64,000 nucleotides of DNA from Campylobacter pinnipediorum subsp. pinnipediorum (GCF_002021925.1 NZ_CP012546.1:744001-808000), one strand, 5' to 3'. Positions 37,554-49,770 are shown, numbered from the stretch's first letter. Notes: generated by a model from the sequence alone, not told the origin. Numbers and translations are program-made.

Positions 37554-38825
37554 ATGGAAGTTATGGATTATTTTAAACAAATTTGTTCCATTCCTCATTG
37601 TAGTTTTGAAACTAAAAAGATGTCTGAGTTTTTGGTTGATTTTTGTAACAAAAATGGCTGTAAAACAGTTATAGATGAGTTTGGAACAATACATGCTATT
37701 AAAGGCAAACCGAAACTTTGTTTGCAGGCTCATTATGATATGGTTTGCATAGGAGAGGCTCCAAATTTAGAACTCGTTGTGGATAATGGCTATATGATGG
37801 CTAAAAATTCATCACTTGGTGCTGATAATGGTATCGGTGTAGCTATAATGATGAACTCTATTTCAAATTTTGAAAATATTGAGTGCCTTTTTACAAATGA
37901 TGAAGAGGTTGGAATGATAGGAGCAACTAATTTTAAAGGTGAGATTGTTTCAAAATATCTTTTAAATTTAGACAGTGAAGATGATAATGAGGTTATTATA
38001 GGTTGTGCTGGTGGTCTTGATTTGTTTGCAAGTATTGATTTGCAAATGCAAACAACAAGCATTAAAAATACCTATGAAGTTACTGTTAGTAGACTTCGTG
38101 GAGGTCACTCTGGTATTGAAATTCATAAAAATATACCAAATGCTATAAAGGTTTTAGCTAGATTTTTAAGAGAAAATGAATGTAAGCTAGTAAGTATTGA
38201 TGGTGGAGAAAGAAGTAACTCTATACCTACAAAAGCAAAAGCTGTAGTTGCATGTGAAAAAGAACTAGTAAGCAATAATGAGTTTATAAGTGTGAAAAAG
38301 ATTGAAAGCTCAAATGAAGTTATGGTTAATGGTGATAGAGTGCTAGCTTTTATTAACTCATTTTCCCAAGGTGTAAGAAGCTATGACGCAAATATAAGCA
38401 TAGTGTTAAATAGTATAAATTTATCTCTTGTAAATATAAAAGATAATAAAGTTATTTTGACATTTTTTGCAAGGTCTATGGATGAAAAAGGTTTAAGAGA
38501 ATTAGAGTTTGAAACCACAGAATTGGCTAAGGTACTTGGATTTGATGTTTCTGTAAAAGATAGATCTGTTGCCTGGAAGCCAGAGATTACTGAATTTGCT
38601 AATGATGTTTTAAAACAGCTTCAAGTTTTCCGTCCTGAGGCAAAGATTACTGCAATTCATGCTGGACTTGAATGTGGAATCTTAAAAGATGGTCAAAAAA
38701 ATCTAACAGTTTGTTCAATAGGTCCAAATATACACTCTCCACATTCTACCAATGAAAAAGTAGAACTAGCTTCTGTTGATATAATAACTAAAGTTGTGAA
38801 TAATATAGTAAGAAAATATCAGTAG
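37554..38825 (+). CDS. pepD: aminoacyl-histidine dipeptidase-like peptidase (M20 family)
   Basis: 423 residues of the M20 metallopeptidase family, PepD branch. Zinc-site features: LCLQAHYDMVC (first His/Asp), SSLGADNGIGVAIMM (bridging Asp), LFTNDEEVGMIGA (Glu pair), LNLDSED, and a late HAGLECGI. The lid domain begins near RLRGGHSGIEIHKN. It cleaves dipeptides in the cytoplasm. The ATG has AAAGGAG upstream and lies three bases after the MerP-like gene, so the metal pair and pepD share an operon. A short terminator follows. Confidence 0.87.
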   Translation: MEVMDYFKQICSIPHCSFETKKMSEFLVDFCNKNGCKTVIDEFGTIHAIKGKPKLCLQAHYDMVCIGEAPNLELVVDNGYMMAKNSSLGADNGIGVAIMMNSISNFENIECLFTNDEEVGMIGATNFKGEIVSKYLLNLDSEDDNEVIIGCAGGLDLFASIDLQMQTTSIKNTYEVTVSRLRGGHSGIEIHKNIPNAIKVLARFLRENECKLVSIDGGERSNSIPTKAKAVVACEKELVSNNEFISVKKIESSNEVMVNGDRVLAFINSFSQGVRSYDANISIVLNSINLSLVNIKDNKVILTFFARSMDEKGLRELEFETTELAKVLGFDVSVKDRSVAWKPEITEFANDVLKQLQVFRPEAKITAIHAGLECGILKDGQKNLTVCSIGPNIHSPHSTNEKVELASVDIITKVVNNIVRKYQ

Positions 38826-38827
38826 TT

Positions 38828-38852
38828 ATAAGGTAGCATTAGCTACCTTATT

Positions 38853-38855
<3 letters not shown>
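38828..38855 (+). terminator. terminator between pepD and clpB
   Basis: A perfect 10-bp stem ATAAGGTAGC / GCTACCTTAT with an ATTA loop, followed by TTTATA. It lies two bases after the pepD stop and directly before the 3' end of the convergent clpB, so it can serve both. Confidence 0.7.
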
Positions 38856-41426
<2,571 letters not shown>

Positions 41427-41457
41427 ATTATCTCCTTTTAATCTTACTAATGAGAGC

Positions 41458-41487
41458 ATTATATAACTTTAGTCTTTTAATGTCAAG
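41458..41487 (-). promoter_or_regulatory. clpB promoter with full consensus hexamers and HspR-type (HAIR) inverted repeat
   Basis: Reading leftwards, TTGACA (41486-41481) and TATAAT (41463-41458) are separated by exactly 17 bases, a perfect sigma-70 promoter. Over the same bases lies CTTGACA-N7-ACTAAAG (41487-41467), which matches the HAIR consensus CTTGAGT-N7-ACTCAAG at 11 of 14 positions with the correct spacing. HspR represses clpB and other heat-shock genes in campylobacters, so the operator would block the -35 region. Confidence 0.7.
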
Positions 41488-41574
41488 TTTATTGAATAAT
41501 TTCTTTTAATATATAAAAAAATAACTATTTTTTTTATTAAATTTATGCTATTTTTAGCGAAAAAAGACTAAAAT

Positions 41575-42924
41575 ATGAAATTATTTAACATTAGGAGATT
41601 TTTTTTGAAAAAAGGTAAATTTTTTTTAATTTCTGCGGCGTTAGCCTCTGTTTTTTTTATGGCAAATTTAAATGCAAAATCACAAGAGAATGATACAAAA
41701 GATAGGGTTGAGGCTCTATCAAAATTAAACAAAGCTTTAAATACAGTTGAAAAATACTATGTTGATGATATAAAATTTAATGAACTTATTGATAAAACTA
41801 TTGCAGGGCTTATGCAAAATCTTGATGCTCACTCTAGTTTTTTAAATGAAAAAGCATTTAAAGATATGCAAGTTCAGACAAATGGAGAATTTGGTGGACT
41901 TGGTATAACTGTAAGTATGAAAGATGGTGCTTTGACTGTTGTGTCTCCTATAGAGGATACTCCTGCTGATAAAGCTGGTATAAAAGCTGGAGATATTATT
42001 TTAAGAATTGATGGAAATGCTACTATAGGCACAACTATAGATGAAGCTATAAATAAAATGAGAGGTGAACCAAAAACTCCTATCAATATCACTATTGTTA
42101 GAAAAGGTGAGCCAAAACCATTTGATGTTAAGATTGTAAGAGATATTATAAAGGTTGAATCTGTATACACTAAAATCATAAAAGATTCAAATATTTTATA
42201 CTTAAGAGTTACAAATTTTGATAAAAATGTAGTTAGTAAAGCCAAAGATGCAATTAAAAAACATAAAAATGTAGAAGGTATTATACTTGATCTTAGAAAC
42301 AACCCTGGTGGACTTCTAAATCAAGCTGTTGGTCTTGTTGATTTGTTTGTTGATAAAGGTGTTATAGTTTCTCAAAAAGGTAGAGATGAAAAAGAAAACT
42401 CACAATATAGTGCAAGCAAAAGTGCCACTATAACAAATCTTCCTTTGGCTGTTTTGGTTAATGGTGGTAGTGCAAGTGCAAGTGAGATAGTTAGTGGATC
42501 TTTGCAAGATAGTAAAAGAGCTGTTGTTGTCGGAGAAAATACATTTGGAAAAGGTAGTGTTCAAGTTGTTTTACCTATAGATAAAAAAGAGGCTATTAAA
42601 TTAACTATAGCTAGATATTATTTGCCTAGTGGTAAAACAGTTCAAGCTGTCGGTGTTATACCAGATGTTGTTGTTCATCCTGGAAAAGTTCCACAAAATG
42701 ACAACAGTGCATTTATGATAAAAGAAAATGAACTAAAAGCTCATCTTCAAGGCGAACTTGAAAAAATAAAAGATGAGAAATCAGATAAAAAAGAAAAAGA
42801 TGATAATAAAGGCAAAAAAGAAAATGATAAAAATATAGTAACTCAGAAAAAAGTTAATGATGATATTCAGTTAAAGACTGCGATAGATGTTATTAAGGTT
42901 TTAAAAACAAATATAAAGGGCTAA
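41575..42924 (+). CDS. ctpA: carboxy-terminal processing protease (S41 family)
   Basis: 449 residues: a signal peptide ending near residue 34 (MANLNA), a PDZ domain (about 95-170, GGLGITVSMKDGALTVVSPIEDTP begins it) and the S41 protease core with LRNNPGGLLNQAVGLVDLF, the catalytic Ser in NGGSASASEIVSGSL near residue 307 and Lys in TFGKGSVQVV. A Lys/Asp-rich tail follows (about 395-430). It cleaves periplasmic protein C-termini. A TATGCT -10 element precedes it. purC begins three bases later. Confidence 0.93.
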   Translation: MKLFNIRRFFLKKGKFFLISAALASVFFMANLNAKSQENDTKDRVEALSKLNKALNTVEKYYVDDIKFNELIDKTIAGLMQNLDAHSSFLNEKAFKDMQVQTNGEFGGLGITVSMKDGALTVVSPIEDTPADKAGIKAGDIILRIDGNATIGTTIDEAINKMRGEPKTPINITIVRKGEPKPFDVKIVRDIIKVESVYTKIIKDSNILYLRVTNFDKNVVSKAKDAIKKHKNVEGIILDLRNNPGGLLNQAVGLVDLFVDKGVIVSQKGRDEKENSQYSASKSATITNLPLAVLVNGGSASASEIVSGSLQDSKRAVVVGENTFGKGSVQVVLPIDKKEAIKLTIARYYLPSGKTVQAVGVIPDVVVHPGKVPQNDNSAFMIKENELKAHLQGELEKIKDEKSDKKEKDDNKGKKENDKNIVTQKKVNDDIQLKTAIDVIKVLKTNIKG

Positions 42925-42927
42925 CCA

Positions 42928-43638
42928 ATGCAAAAACTAGAACTTGTGTATGAGGGTAAGGGTAAAAAGTTATATAGCACTAATGATGAAAATCTTTTAG
43001 TAGCAGAGTTTAAAGATGATTTAACAGCATTTAATGCTCAAAAAAAAGGTAGTGAACAAGGAAAGGGTGCCTTAAATAACAAAATAAGCACTCAAATTTT
43101 TAAACTACTTCAGGATAGTGGTATAAAAACGCATCTTGTTGAGACTATTAGTGATACAGAACAAGTTATAAAAAAATGTAAAATTATACCTCTTGAGGTT
43201 GTTGTAAGAAATATAGCAACCGGTTCTCTTACAAAAAGACTTGGTATTGAAGATGGTAAGGTTTTACCTTTTACTTTAGTTGAGTTTTATTATAAAAATG
43301 ATGATTTGAATGACCCTATAGTAAATGATGAGCATTGTCTTGTTATGGAACTTGTTAGAAGCAAAGATGACTTAGAAGTATTACGTAAAACCGGTAGAGA
43401 GATAAATGATATTTTATTTAAGTTCTTTAAAGAAAGAAACCTAAAACTTGTTGATTTTAAAGTTGAGTTTGGAATAGACAAAGATGGAAATATAATATTA
43501 GCTGATGAAATTAGTCCTGATAGTTGCCGTTTTTGGGATGCTACAACAAATGAAAAATTAGACAAAGATAGATTTAGGCAAGGTATAGGTGAGGTAAAAG
43601 TTGCTTATGAAGAAGTATTAAGAAGAATTTTATCATAA
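42928..43638 (+). CDS. purC: phosphoribosylaminoimidazole-succinocarboxamide synthase
   Basis: 236 residues, normal for bacterial SAICAR synthetase. Signatures: [13 protein letters not shown] at the N-terminus, [32 protein letters not shown] near residue 88, and [17 protein letters not shown] near 190. It joins CAIR and aspartate in purine synthesis. It forms a tight operon with ctpA, purS and purQ, the same order as in C. jejuni. Confidence 0.96.
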   Translation: MQKLELVYEGKGKKLYSTNDENLLVAEFKDDLTAFNAQKKGSEQGKGALNNKISTQIFKLLQDSGIKTHLVETISDTEQVIKKCKIIPLEVVVRNIATGSLTKRLGIEDGKVLPFTLVEFYYKNDDLNDPIVNDEHCLVMELVRSKDDLEVLRKTGREINDILFKFFKERNLKLVDFKVEFGIDKDGNIILADEISPDSCRFWDATTNEKLDKDRFRQGIGEVKVAYEEVLRRILS

Positions 43639-43646
43639 GGTATTAA

Positions 43647-43883
43647 ATGAAAGCAATTATAAATATAGCACTCAAAAATGGGGTTTTAGATCCAGCAGGA
43701 AAAGCTACAGAACACGCACTTAACTCTTTGGGATTTAATAATATATCAGGAGTTAGGATAGGTAAACAGATAGTTCTTGAAATAGATGAAGCTGATAAAC
43801 AAAAAGCACAAGATCGGTTAAAAATTATGTGCGATGAACTTTTATCTAATACTGTTATAGAAGATTATGAGATAGTATTATGA
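43647..43883 (+). CDS. purS: phosphoribosylformylglycinamidine synthase subunit PurS
   Basis: 78 residues. MKAIINIALKNGVLDPAGKATEHALNSLG is typical of PurS, the small linker that joins PurQ and PurL into the FGAM synthetase complex. It overlaps purQ by four bases. purL is not in the window. Confidence 0.95.
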   Translation: MKAIINIALKNGVLDPAGKATEHALNSLGFNNISGVRIGKQIVLEIDEADKQKAQDRLKIMCDELLSNTVIEDYEIVL

Positions 43884-44545
43884 AGGTAGCTATTGTATTA
43901 TTTCCAGGTACAAATTGCGAACAAGATACTAAATATGCTTTTGAGCTTTTGGGTTGTGAAACTGAGGTGGTTTGGCACAAACAAGATAAAATTAGCGCTG
44001 ATTTAGTAGTTTTACCTGGAGGTTTTAGCTATGGTGATTATCTTAGAACAGCTGCAATAGCAAAATTTTCACCTATAATGAAAGCTGTTTTAGAGCATGC
44101 TAAAAATGGTGGATATATTCTTGGAATTTGTAATGGCTTTCAAATGCTTCTTGAGTTGTCTTTGCTGGATGGTGCCATGAGAAGAAATGAGAGCATGAAT
44201 TTTATATCAAAATACCATAAGCTTAAAGTTGTATCTAATAAAAATAAATTCTTATCTAATTGTATTGAATCTGAAATTTTAAATATACCGGTAGCACATG
44301 GTGAGGGTAATTATTTTACAGATCAAGACACGTTGAAAAAACTATATGATAATGAGCAAGTTTTATTAAAGTATTGCGATGATTATGGTAATGAAATCAA
44401 CCCAAATGGCTCTATTGATTTTATTGCTGGAATTTGTGATAAAAATAAAAAAATATTTGGACTTATGCCACATCCAGAGCGTGCTTGTGATTTAATACTT
44501 GGTTCTGATGATGGACTTAAAATGCTTAAAGGTTTAGTTTGTTAA
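43880..44545 (+). CDS. purQ: phosphoribosylformylglycinamidine synthase subunit PurQ
   Basis: A 221-residue class I glutamine amidotransferase. It supplies ammonia to PurL. FPGTNCEQDTKYAFELLG opens the protein; VLPGGFSYGDYLRTAAIA and the nucleophile Cys in ILGICNGFQMLLE follow; the catalytic His/Glu pair is in LMPHPERACD near the end. The stop overlaps the start of the next gene by seven bases. Confidence 0.96.
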   Translation: MKVAIVLFPGTNCEQDTKYAFELLGCETEVVWHKQDKISADLVVLPGGFSYGDYLRTAAIAKFSPIMKAVLEHAKNGGYILGICNGFQMLLELSLLDGAMRRNESMNFISKYHKLKVVSNKNKFLSNCIESEILNIPVAHGEGNYFTDQDTLKKLYDNEQVLLKYCDDYGNEINPNGSIDFIAGICDKNKKIFGLMPHPERACDLILGSDDGLKMLKGLVC

Positions 44546-45810
44546 AAAAATATATTCTATTTTCTCTAGTTGTTTTTTTATATGCTGAAAACTTAGATGA
44601 ACCTAGTGTTTTTGATATGATGCAAAGGGATGGTACTGATAAATTTATAAAAAATAAACCATCCCAAACATCGGAATATAATAAAATAGATGAGCATTTA
44701 GATAAAGATCAAATAGATAAAAGGGATATAATTAATTTAAATCCTACAGATGAGCCTGATTTGAATATCCCTGAATATATGCTTTATGATACGATAAAAA
44801 AGAAAGATATTATTTTAAAAGTTTCTGAAATGCCAAAAGAGGTCATTGTCGGAGAGATTTTTAAAATAGATATATCTGTAAATATTCAAAGCAATTTTGA
44901 TTTTGAGTTTGTAAGTGAATTAGATGAGACAAATTTAAATTGGTTAAATAAAAATAGTATTCAATGGGTAAAATATAAAGATAGTGAAAATTATATAGCT
45001 ACTTTTTATATACAGGTAAAAAACACAAAGGCAAAAAGTACTAGTTTTAATTTAAAATTAATTAGAAATGAAGAAGTATTTCAGGAAGGTAATATGAATA
45101 TTTTTCTTCCAAAATTAAAACAATTAAAAACACAAAACGATTATAATAATATTGTTGCTGATTTGCTAGAGGTAAAGAAATTTAAAACTACTAAATTTGA
45201 TGACACAAACAATATAATGATAGTTGAATTATATGGTAAAAATATCAATATGGCATCATTTTATATAGATAATAAAAATATAATAAAACAAGGTGTTGAT
45301 ACTATAGCTGGTGATTTTGGTAGTCAAAGTGCATATTATTTTGCTGTTTTTAAACCAAATAAAAAAACATTGGATTTTAGCTATTATAATTTAGTTAGAG
45401 GAAAATTTGATAGTTTTTCTTTGCCTGTTAGTATAGAAGATGATGAAATTAGCACACAGATAGGATTAAATCCAAAACAAAGTGATATAGTTTTTTATAA
45501 AAATAGCGTTATATACATACTCGGGCTGATATTTTTTATTATATTTTTGATAAAAAGAAAAGTAATATATTTTATTTTATTTTTAATATTTGCGGCTATT
45601 GGTTTTTATAGTTATAATCCTTTTAGAAATGCTGTTTTAAATAAAAATGTAAATGTAAAAATATTACCTACAATTAATTCTACTATTTTTTATACTACAC
45701 AGACAGATGAAAATGTAGAGATATTGTTATATGTTGATGATTATGTGAAAGTATTATTTCATGATGGAAAAATTGGATGGGTAAAAAAAGATGATATTAT
45801 CAAGAATTAA
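44539..45810 (+). CDS. membrane protein with C-terminal SH3-like region, function unknown
   Basis: 423 residues. A signal peptide (about 1-15, VVFLYA), a large periplasmic part with beta-rich segments such as EMPKEVIVGEIFKIDISVNIQ (a BatD-like or Ig-like feel), two membrane helices around 325-360, and a C-terminal bacterial SH3-like region (VNVKILPTINSTIFYT...KVLFHDGKIGWVKKDDI). It starts with TTG at 44539, overlapping purQ. C. jejuni has a putative periplasmic protein gene here (Cj0515, from memory). The SH3 part may bind cell wall. Function unknown. Confidence 0.75.
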   Translation: MLKKYILFSLVVFLYAENLDEPSVFDMMQRDGTDKFIKNKPSQTSEYNKIDEHLDKDQIDKRDIINLNPTDEPDLNIPEYMLYDTIKKKDIILKVSEMPKEVIVGEIFKIDISVNIQSNFDFEFVSELDETNLNWLNKNSIQWVKYKDSENYIATFYIQVKNTKAKSTSFNLKLIRNEEVFQEGNMNIFLPKLKQLKTQNDYNNIVADLLEVKKFKTTKFDDTNNIMIVELYGKNINMASFYIDNKNIIKQGVDTIAGDFGSQSAYYFAVFKPNKKTLDFSYYNLVRGKFDSFSLPVSIEDDEISTQIGLNPKQSDIVFYKNSVIYILGLIFFIIFLIKRKVIYFILFLIFAAIGFYSYNPFRNAVLNKNVNVKILPTINSTIFYTTQTDENVEILLYVDDYVKVLFHDGKIGWVKKDDIIKN

Positions 45811-46468
45811 AGCTGCGTATTATTTTGTAGAATTTATTATTAGTGTTGTTTTGGTTGTATTTTTTATGTGGATTTTTAAAAATAATATGCATAAAGTTAG
45901 GCGTATTTGGGCAAAAACGCAGAGAATTTTAGGCTTTTATAAAGTGGAAATTATAGGAAAAGCCAAAGATGCTAATATGATCATTGTTAATCATAAGAGC
46001 ATGCTTGATATAGTTGTCTTAGAAGATGTTTATCCTAAAAATTTATGTTGGATTGCAAAAAAAGAGATAGGAAAATTACCAATTATAGGTAAAATTATGA
46101 CTTTGCCTAAGATGATTCCTGTTGATAGAGAAAGTCCTAGGGCGATAATTAATTTACTAAAAGAGGTAAAAGATAGATTAAAAGATGATCGTGTGATTGC
46201 TATTTTTCCAGAAGGAACTAGGGCAAAAGGCAATAAGCTTTTGAAATTTCAAAGCGGAGCTAAAGTATTGGCTGAAAAACTGAATTTAAAAGTTCAACCA
46301 GTTGTTGTTGTTGGCTCTGACATACTTGATGTAAATAATTTTACTTTCAAGAACGGAACTATAAAAGTAGTATATATGGATGTTGTTGATACAACAAAAC
46401 CAGATTGGTATGAGGATACAAGACATAAAATGCAAGAAATTTTAGATCAGAATAGAAATGTTGATTAA
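45791..46468 (+). CDS. plsC: 1-acyl-sn-glycerol-3-phosphate acyltransferase
   Basis: 225 residues with an N-terminal membrane helix and the acyltransferase motifs: HX4D in IVNHKSMLDIVVLED near residue 60, the IPVDRESPRA region near 112, and FPEGTRAKGNKLLKFQSGA near 135. It makes phosphatidic acid from lysophosphatidic acid at the inner membrane. It overlaps the preceding gene by 20 bases and crcB by 11. Confidence 0.93.
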   Translation: MILSRIKAAYYFVEFIISVVLVVFFMWIFKNNMHKVRRIWAKTQRILGFYKVEIIGKAKDANMIIVNHKSMLDIVVLEDVYPKNLCWIAKKEIGKLPIIGKIMTLPKMIPVDRESPRAIINLLKEVKDRLKDDRVIAIFPEGTRAKGNKLLKFQSGAKVLAEKLNLKVQPVVVVGSDILDVNNFTFKNGTIKVVYMDVVDTTKPDWYEDTRHKMQEILDQNRNVD

Positions 46469-46820
46469 GATATTTGCTGTTGGTTTAGGTGGATTTTTTG
46501 GGGCTATTTTGAGATTTGTTTTAAGCAGTGTAATTTTAAAAGTGTATCCAAGTTTTCCACTAGGAACACTTTTTGTAAATGTCTTTGGTAGTTTTTTGAT
46601 GGGAATTTTCTTATCATTAAATTTTGAAAATGAAAATTTAAAGCTATTTGTCACTACTGGTATTCTTGGTGCCTTAACAACTTTTTCAACTTTTACTTAT
46701 GAAAATATTATATTTTTAAATGAAAATAATTTTAAATTTTTTATATTAAATATAATTTTAAACCTATTGTTGTGTATATTGTTTTGTTATTTAGGTATAT
46801 TGCTTATTAAAAAATTATAG
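46458..46820 (+). CDS. crcB: fluoride ion channel CrcB/Fluc
   Basis: 120 residues with four membrane helices. Signatures: GLGGFFGAILRFVLS at the N-terminus, FPLGTLFVNVFGSFLMGIFL near residue 35 (Asn that lines the pore) and TTGILGALTTFSTFTYENI near 72 (Phe and Thr/Ser of the fluoride track). It exports fluoride as an antiparallel dimer. No fluoride riboswitch is seen; it is simply the last gene of the ctpA operon. Confidence 0.95.
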   Translation: MLIKIFAVGLGGFFGAILRFVLSSVILKVYPSFPLGTLFVNVFGSFLMGIFLSLNFENENLKLFVTTGILGALTTFSTFTYENIIFLNENNFKFFILNIILNLLLCILFCYLGILLIKKL

Positions 46821-47051
46821 CTATTGTATTTACACAATGCTAAAATGGATATTATAAGAGTTCTATAATTTTTAAATAATTCTTTTATAAATTGTTCAAA
46901 AAACTAAGTGCTTATATGCGGATTCTGTCTTTTTTATTCTTGATCAAAAATCCTAAGAATAAGAAATCATTTTAACTTACATTTTAAAAAATTTTAACTT
47001 ATAAAAAGATATATTTTTGTTAGTTTGTATTTTTATGGCTTATATATTATT
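46821..47051. other. intergenic region between crcB and the TorD-like gene
   Basis: 231 AT-rich bases between convergent genes. The only structure seen is a hairpin at 46933-46942 / 46954-46963 (core TTATTCTT / AAGAATAA, with G-T pairs at both ends of the stem). It lacks a T run on either side. No open frame with a ribosome-binding site and no recognisable RNA gene was found. Confidence 0.4.
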
Positions 47052-47603
47052 TTAATTTATTTTATGTTTTATGTTAAATATATTTTGTAGGCTTTTTGAA
47101 TAATCTTTTAAAAAATATCCCATTGACTTATAAAAACTGCTTTTTGATTTTTCTATTAGTTCATCACTTAGTATTGTTGCATATGGTAGAAAAAATCCTA
47201 TTAGAAATTTTACTAGTAACTCTTGTTTTTTCTCATCTAACTCATTTTTAAATATTGCTGATAAAAATAGTAATTGATTTGAAATGCTATCCGAAGAACC
47301 AAAAAATGGTTTGAAATTTATAGCTGTGTAAAATTTTTTTAAATCATCTTGTGCAGTTTCAAAATAAGTTCTTGCTAAAAATATCTTTCTTAGGCTTCTA
47401 AAATCAGTCCTTAGCTCCGCCAAACTCTCATTTTCTATAAAATCTTTATATAAGATACTACCATTTTTATTTTCTTCGCTATCATTTTTTACTATCCAAG
47501 AATTGCTATTTTTTATTTTTTGAAAGCCTTCTTGAGACATTGCTTCATTAAAATTATTTGCAAAAATTAAAGATAAAATACCGTAAAATTCACCAACTCT
47601 CAC
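47052..47603 (-). CDS. TorD/DmsD-like chaperone candidate
   Basis: 183 residues, mostly helical, soluble, no signal peptide. The region FLIGFFLPYATILSDELIEKSKSSFYKSMGYFLKDYSK near residue 133 resembles the TorD family helix pair (HxxxWxPxF...A.T.FY...A..L..FL). Such proteins guard Tat-exported molybdo- or seleno-enzymes before folding. The match is by eye and weak. GTG 47603 follows AAGGAG. It lies 9 bases after copA ends and is the last gene of a GNAT-copZ-copA run. No enzyme partner is nearby. Confidence 0.5.
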   Translation of the reverse strand: MRVGEFYGILSLIFANNFNEAMSQEGFQKIKNSNSWIVKNDSEENKNGSILYKDFIENESLAELRTDFRSLRKIFLARTYFETAQDDLKKFYTAINFKPFFGSSDSISNQLLFLSAIFKNELDEKKQELLVKFLIGFFLPYATILSDELIEKSKSSFYKSMGYFLKDYSKSLQNIFNIKHKIN

Positions 47604-47612
47604 ATAATCTCC

Positions 47613-49769
47613 TTAAAATTTGACAAATTTTAGCCTAATTGAATTTAAAACAACATTTATTGAACTAAAACACATAGCAAATGCTGCATACATTGGGCTT
47701 AATAATAGTCCAAATGGCGGGTATAAAACACCTGCTGCTATTGGTATACAAATTAGATTGTATATAAAAGCCCAAAAAAGATTTTGTTTTATAGTTTTCA
47801 TTGTTTTTTTAGCAAGTTTTAGCGTAAAGATAACATCTTTTAATTGATTTTTTATAAGTACTATATCACCAGAGCTTTTTGCTATATCAGAACCACTGTT
47901 CATAGCTATGCCGACATCTGATTGTTTTAGACACAAAGAGTCATTTATGCCGTCACCAACAAAAAAAACTTTACCTTTGCTCTGTATATTTTTTAATATA
48001 TCTAATTTTTCGTTAGGCATAGTATTTGCATAAAACTCATCAATTTCTAGTTTTTGAGCTACGGTTTTTACACTTTTTTCATTATCACCAGATATTATTA
48101 TTGGTGTTATGTTGTATTTTTTTAGCTCTTGTATGCTTTGTATGGCATCATCTTTTAACTCATCAGATATGCCTATAGTCCCTATAAATTCATCATTTTT
48201 AGCATAATAAATAAAGCTTTGTATATCTTGTAGTTGATCTATTTCTTGATTTGGCACAGTTATATTGAAATTTTTTAATAGTTTTTTGTTGCCTATTATT
48301 ACTGTGTTTTTATCATCTTTGTATGTTATGCCAAGACCAAGATGGTTTTTAAACTCACCTTTTAAATTTAATATCTTAATATTTTTATCTTTTGCAAATT
48401 TAACTACAGCTTTTGAAATAGGGTGTTCGCTTAGATTTTCTACCGAAGCCACCAAAGATAGTTCGTTTTCATCTAAATTCGAATAAGATACACTTATCTC
48501 TCCTTTGCTAAGTGTTCCCGTTTTATCAAAAATTGCAAATTTTACATCTTTAATAATCTCTATAACTTCTGGATTTTTTACGAGTATTCCACCTTTTGCA
48601 CCCCTTGATAGTGATGATATGATGGCTATTGGTGTTGCAAGACCTAAGGCACAAGGGCAGGATATTATAAGGACATTTATAGCATTTATTATTGCATAAG
48701 TATAGTTTTGTGTTATCATAGCCCAAATCGTGAATGTTATGATTGATAAGGTTATAACAATTGGCACAAACACATTAGCAACCTTATCAGCTAGGCGAGA
48801 TACTGGCATTTTTTTTGTTGTTGCATCACTTAAAAGTGCAAGTATTTGTGATAAAAGTGTTTGATTTGATAATTTTGTGATTTTTATTATTATATGACCG
48901 TTTGTATTTGTTGTTCCAGCATAGACTGTGTCGCCTATGCCGTGGTATTTTGGTATACTTTCGCCAGTTAGTGTAGATGTGTCTATCTCTGCACCACCTT
49001 GGATGACAACCCCATCACTAGGTATATTGTATCCATTTTTTACAATCACAATATCGTTTATTTTTAGATTGGCTATAGGTATTTCTTCATTTTGTCCATC
49101 TGGTTTTATTATGGTTGCTGTTTTTGCGGACATATCCATAAGTGTTTTTAGATAATCCCCAGCTTTTGCTTTTGAACGTTCTTCTAAGAATTTACCAAGC
49201 AATACAAAGGTTATTATCATTGTTGCTCCGCCAACATATATATGTGTCAGGTTATTTGGTAATAAATCTTTAAATATAATGACGAAAACCGAATGAAAAA
49301 GTGCACTTAAAGATCCAAGTGCAACCAATACATTCATATCATAATTTTTGTTTTTTAAAGACCCTATGGCATGAGAAAAAAACATTTTTCCATTATAAAA
49401 TATTGCAAAAATAGCAAGTAAAATCATTATCGTATTTATAATAATTGTCTGGTTAAAAAACATTTCAAGCGACATTATTATACAAGAGATAATCAATGCT
49501 GATATGAAGTTGTTTCTCAAACTAAGTACATATAGTCTTTGTTTTTCTTCAAATTCTTCTATATTAAAAGCTATATCGTAGCCTAATTTTTTGATTTTAG
49601 CTTTTAGGGTTTGTAAAATTTCATCATCTTTTACTTCAAATTCTCCAATCCCATTTGCAAAATTTACCTTTGCACTGCTAACTCCATCTATTTTTAGAGC
49701 TACTCTTTCAACAGCGTTTGAGCAGTTTACACAACTCATTCCGCTTATATTTAGCTTAACTTTTTGCAT
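47613..49769 (-). CDS. copA: copper-exporting P1B-type ATPase CopA
   Basis: 718 residues with one N-terminal heavy-metal domain (ISGMSCVNCSN, Cys13 and Cys16), eight membrane helices, the copper-site ISCPCALGLATP near residue 365, the phosphorylation motif FDKTGTLSKG near 410, the HP motif in LSEHPISKAVVKFA, and FFVGDGINDSLCLKQSDVGIAM near 595. It pumps Cu(I) out of the cytoplasm. ATG 49769 is chosen because it starts MQKVKLNISGMSC, one base after the copZ stop; the frame is open further to 49808 within copZ. Confidence 0.93.
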   Translation of the reverse strand: MQKVKLNISGMSCVNCSNAVERVALKIDGVSSAKVNFANGIGEFEVKDDEILQTLKAKIKKLGYDIAFNIEEFEEKQRLYVLSLRNNFISALIISCIIMSLEMFFNQTIIINTIMILLAIFAIFYNGKMFFSHAIGSLKNKNYDMNVLVALGSLSALFHSVFVIIFKDLLPNNLTHIYVGGATMIITFVLLGKFLEERSKAKAGDYLKTLMDMSAKTATIIKPDGQNEEIPIANLKINDIVIVKNGYNIPSDGVVIQGGAEIDTSTLTGESIPKYHGIGDTVYAGTTNTNGHIIIKITKLSNQTLLSQILALLSDATTKKMPVSRLADKVANVFVPIVITLSIITFTIWAMITQNYTYAIINAINVLIISCPCALGLATPIAIISSLSRGAKGGILVKNPEVIEIIKDVKFAIFDKTGTLSKGEISVSYSNLDENELSLVASVENLSEHPISKAVVKFAKDKNIKILNLKGEFKNHLGLGITYKDDKNTVIIGNKKLLKNFNITVPNQEIDQLQDIQSFIYYAKNDEFIGTIGISDELKDDAIQSIQELKKYNITPIIISGDNEKSVKTVAQKLEIDEFYANTMPNEKLDILKNIQSKGKVFFVGDGINDSLCLKQSDVGIAMNSGSDIAKSSGDIVLIKNQLKDVIFTLKLAKKTMKTIKQNLFWAFIYNLICIPIAAGVLYPPFGLLLSPMYAAFAMCFSSINVVLNSIRLKFVKF

Positions 49770-49770
49770 T

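Noticed and set aside
46458-46820. Fluoride riboswitch before crcB
   Set aside because: crcB overlaps plsC with no untranslated space for a riboswitch.
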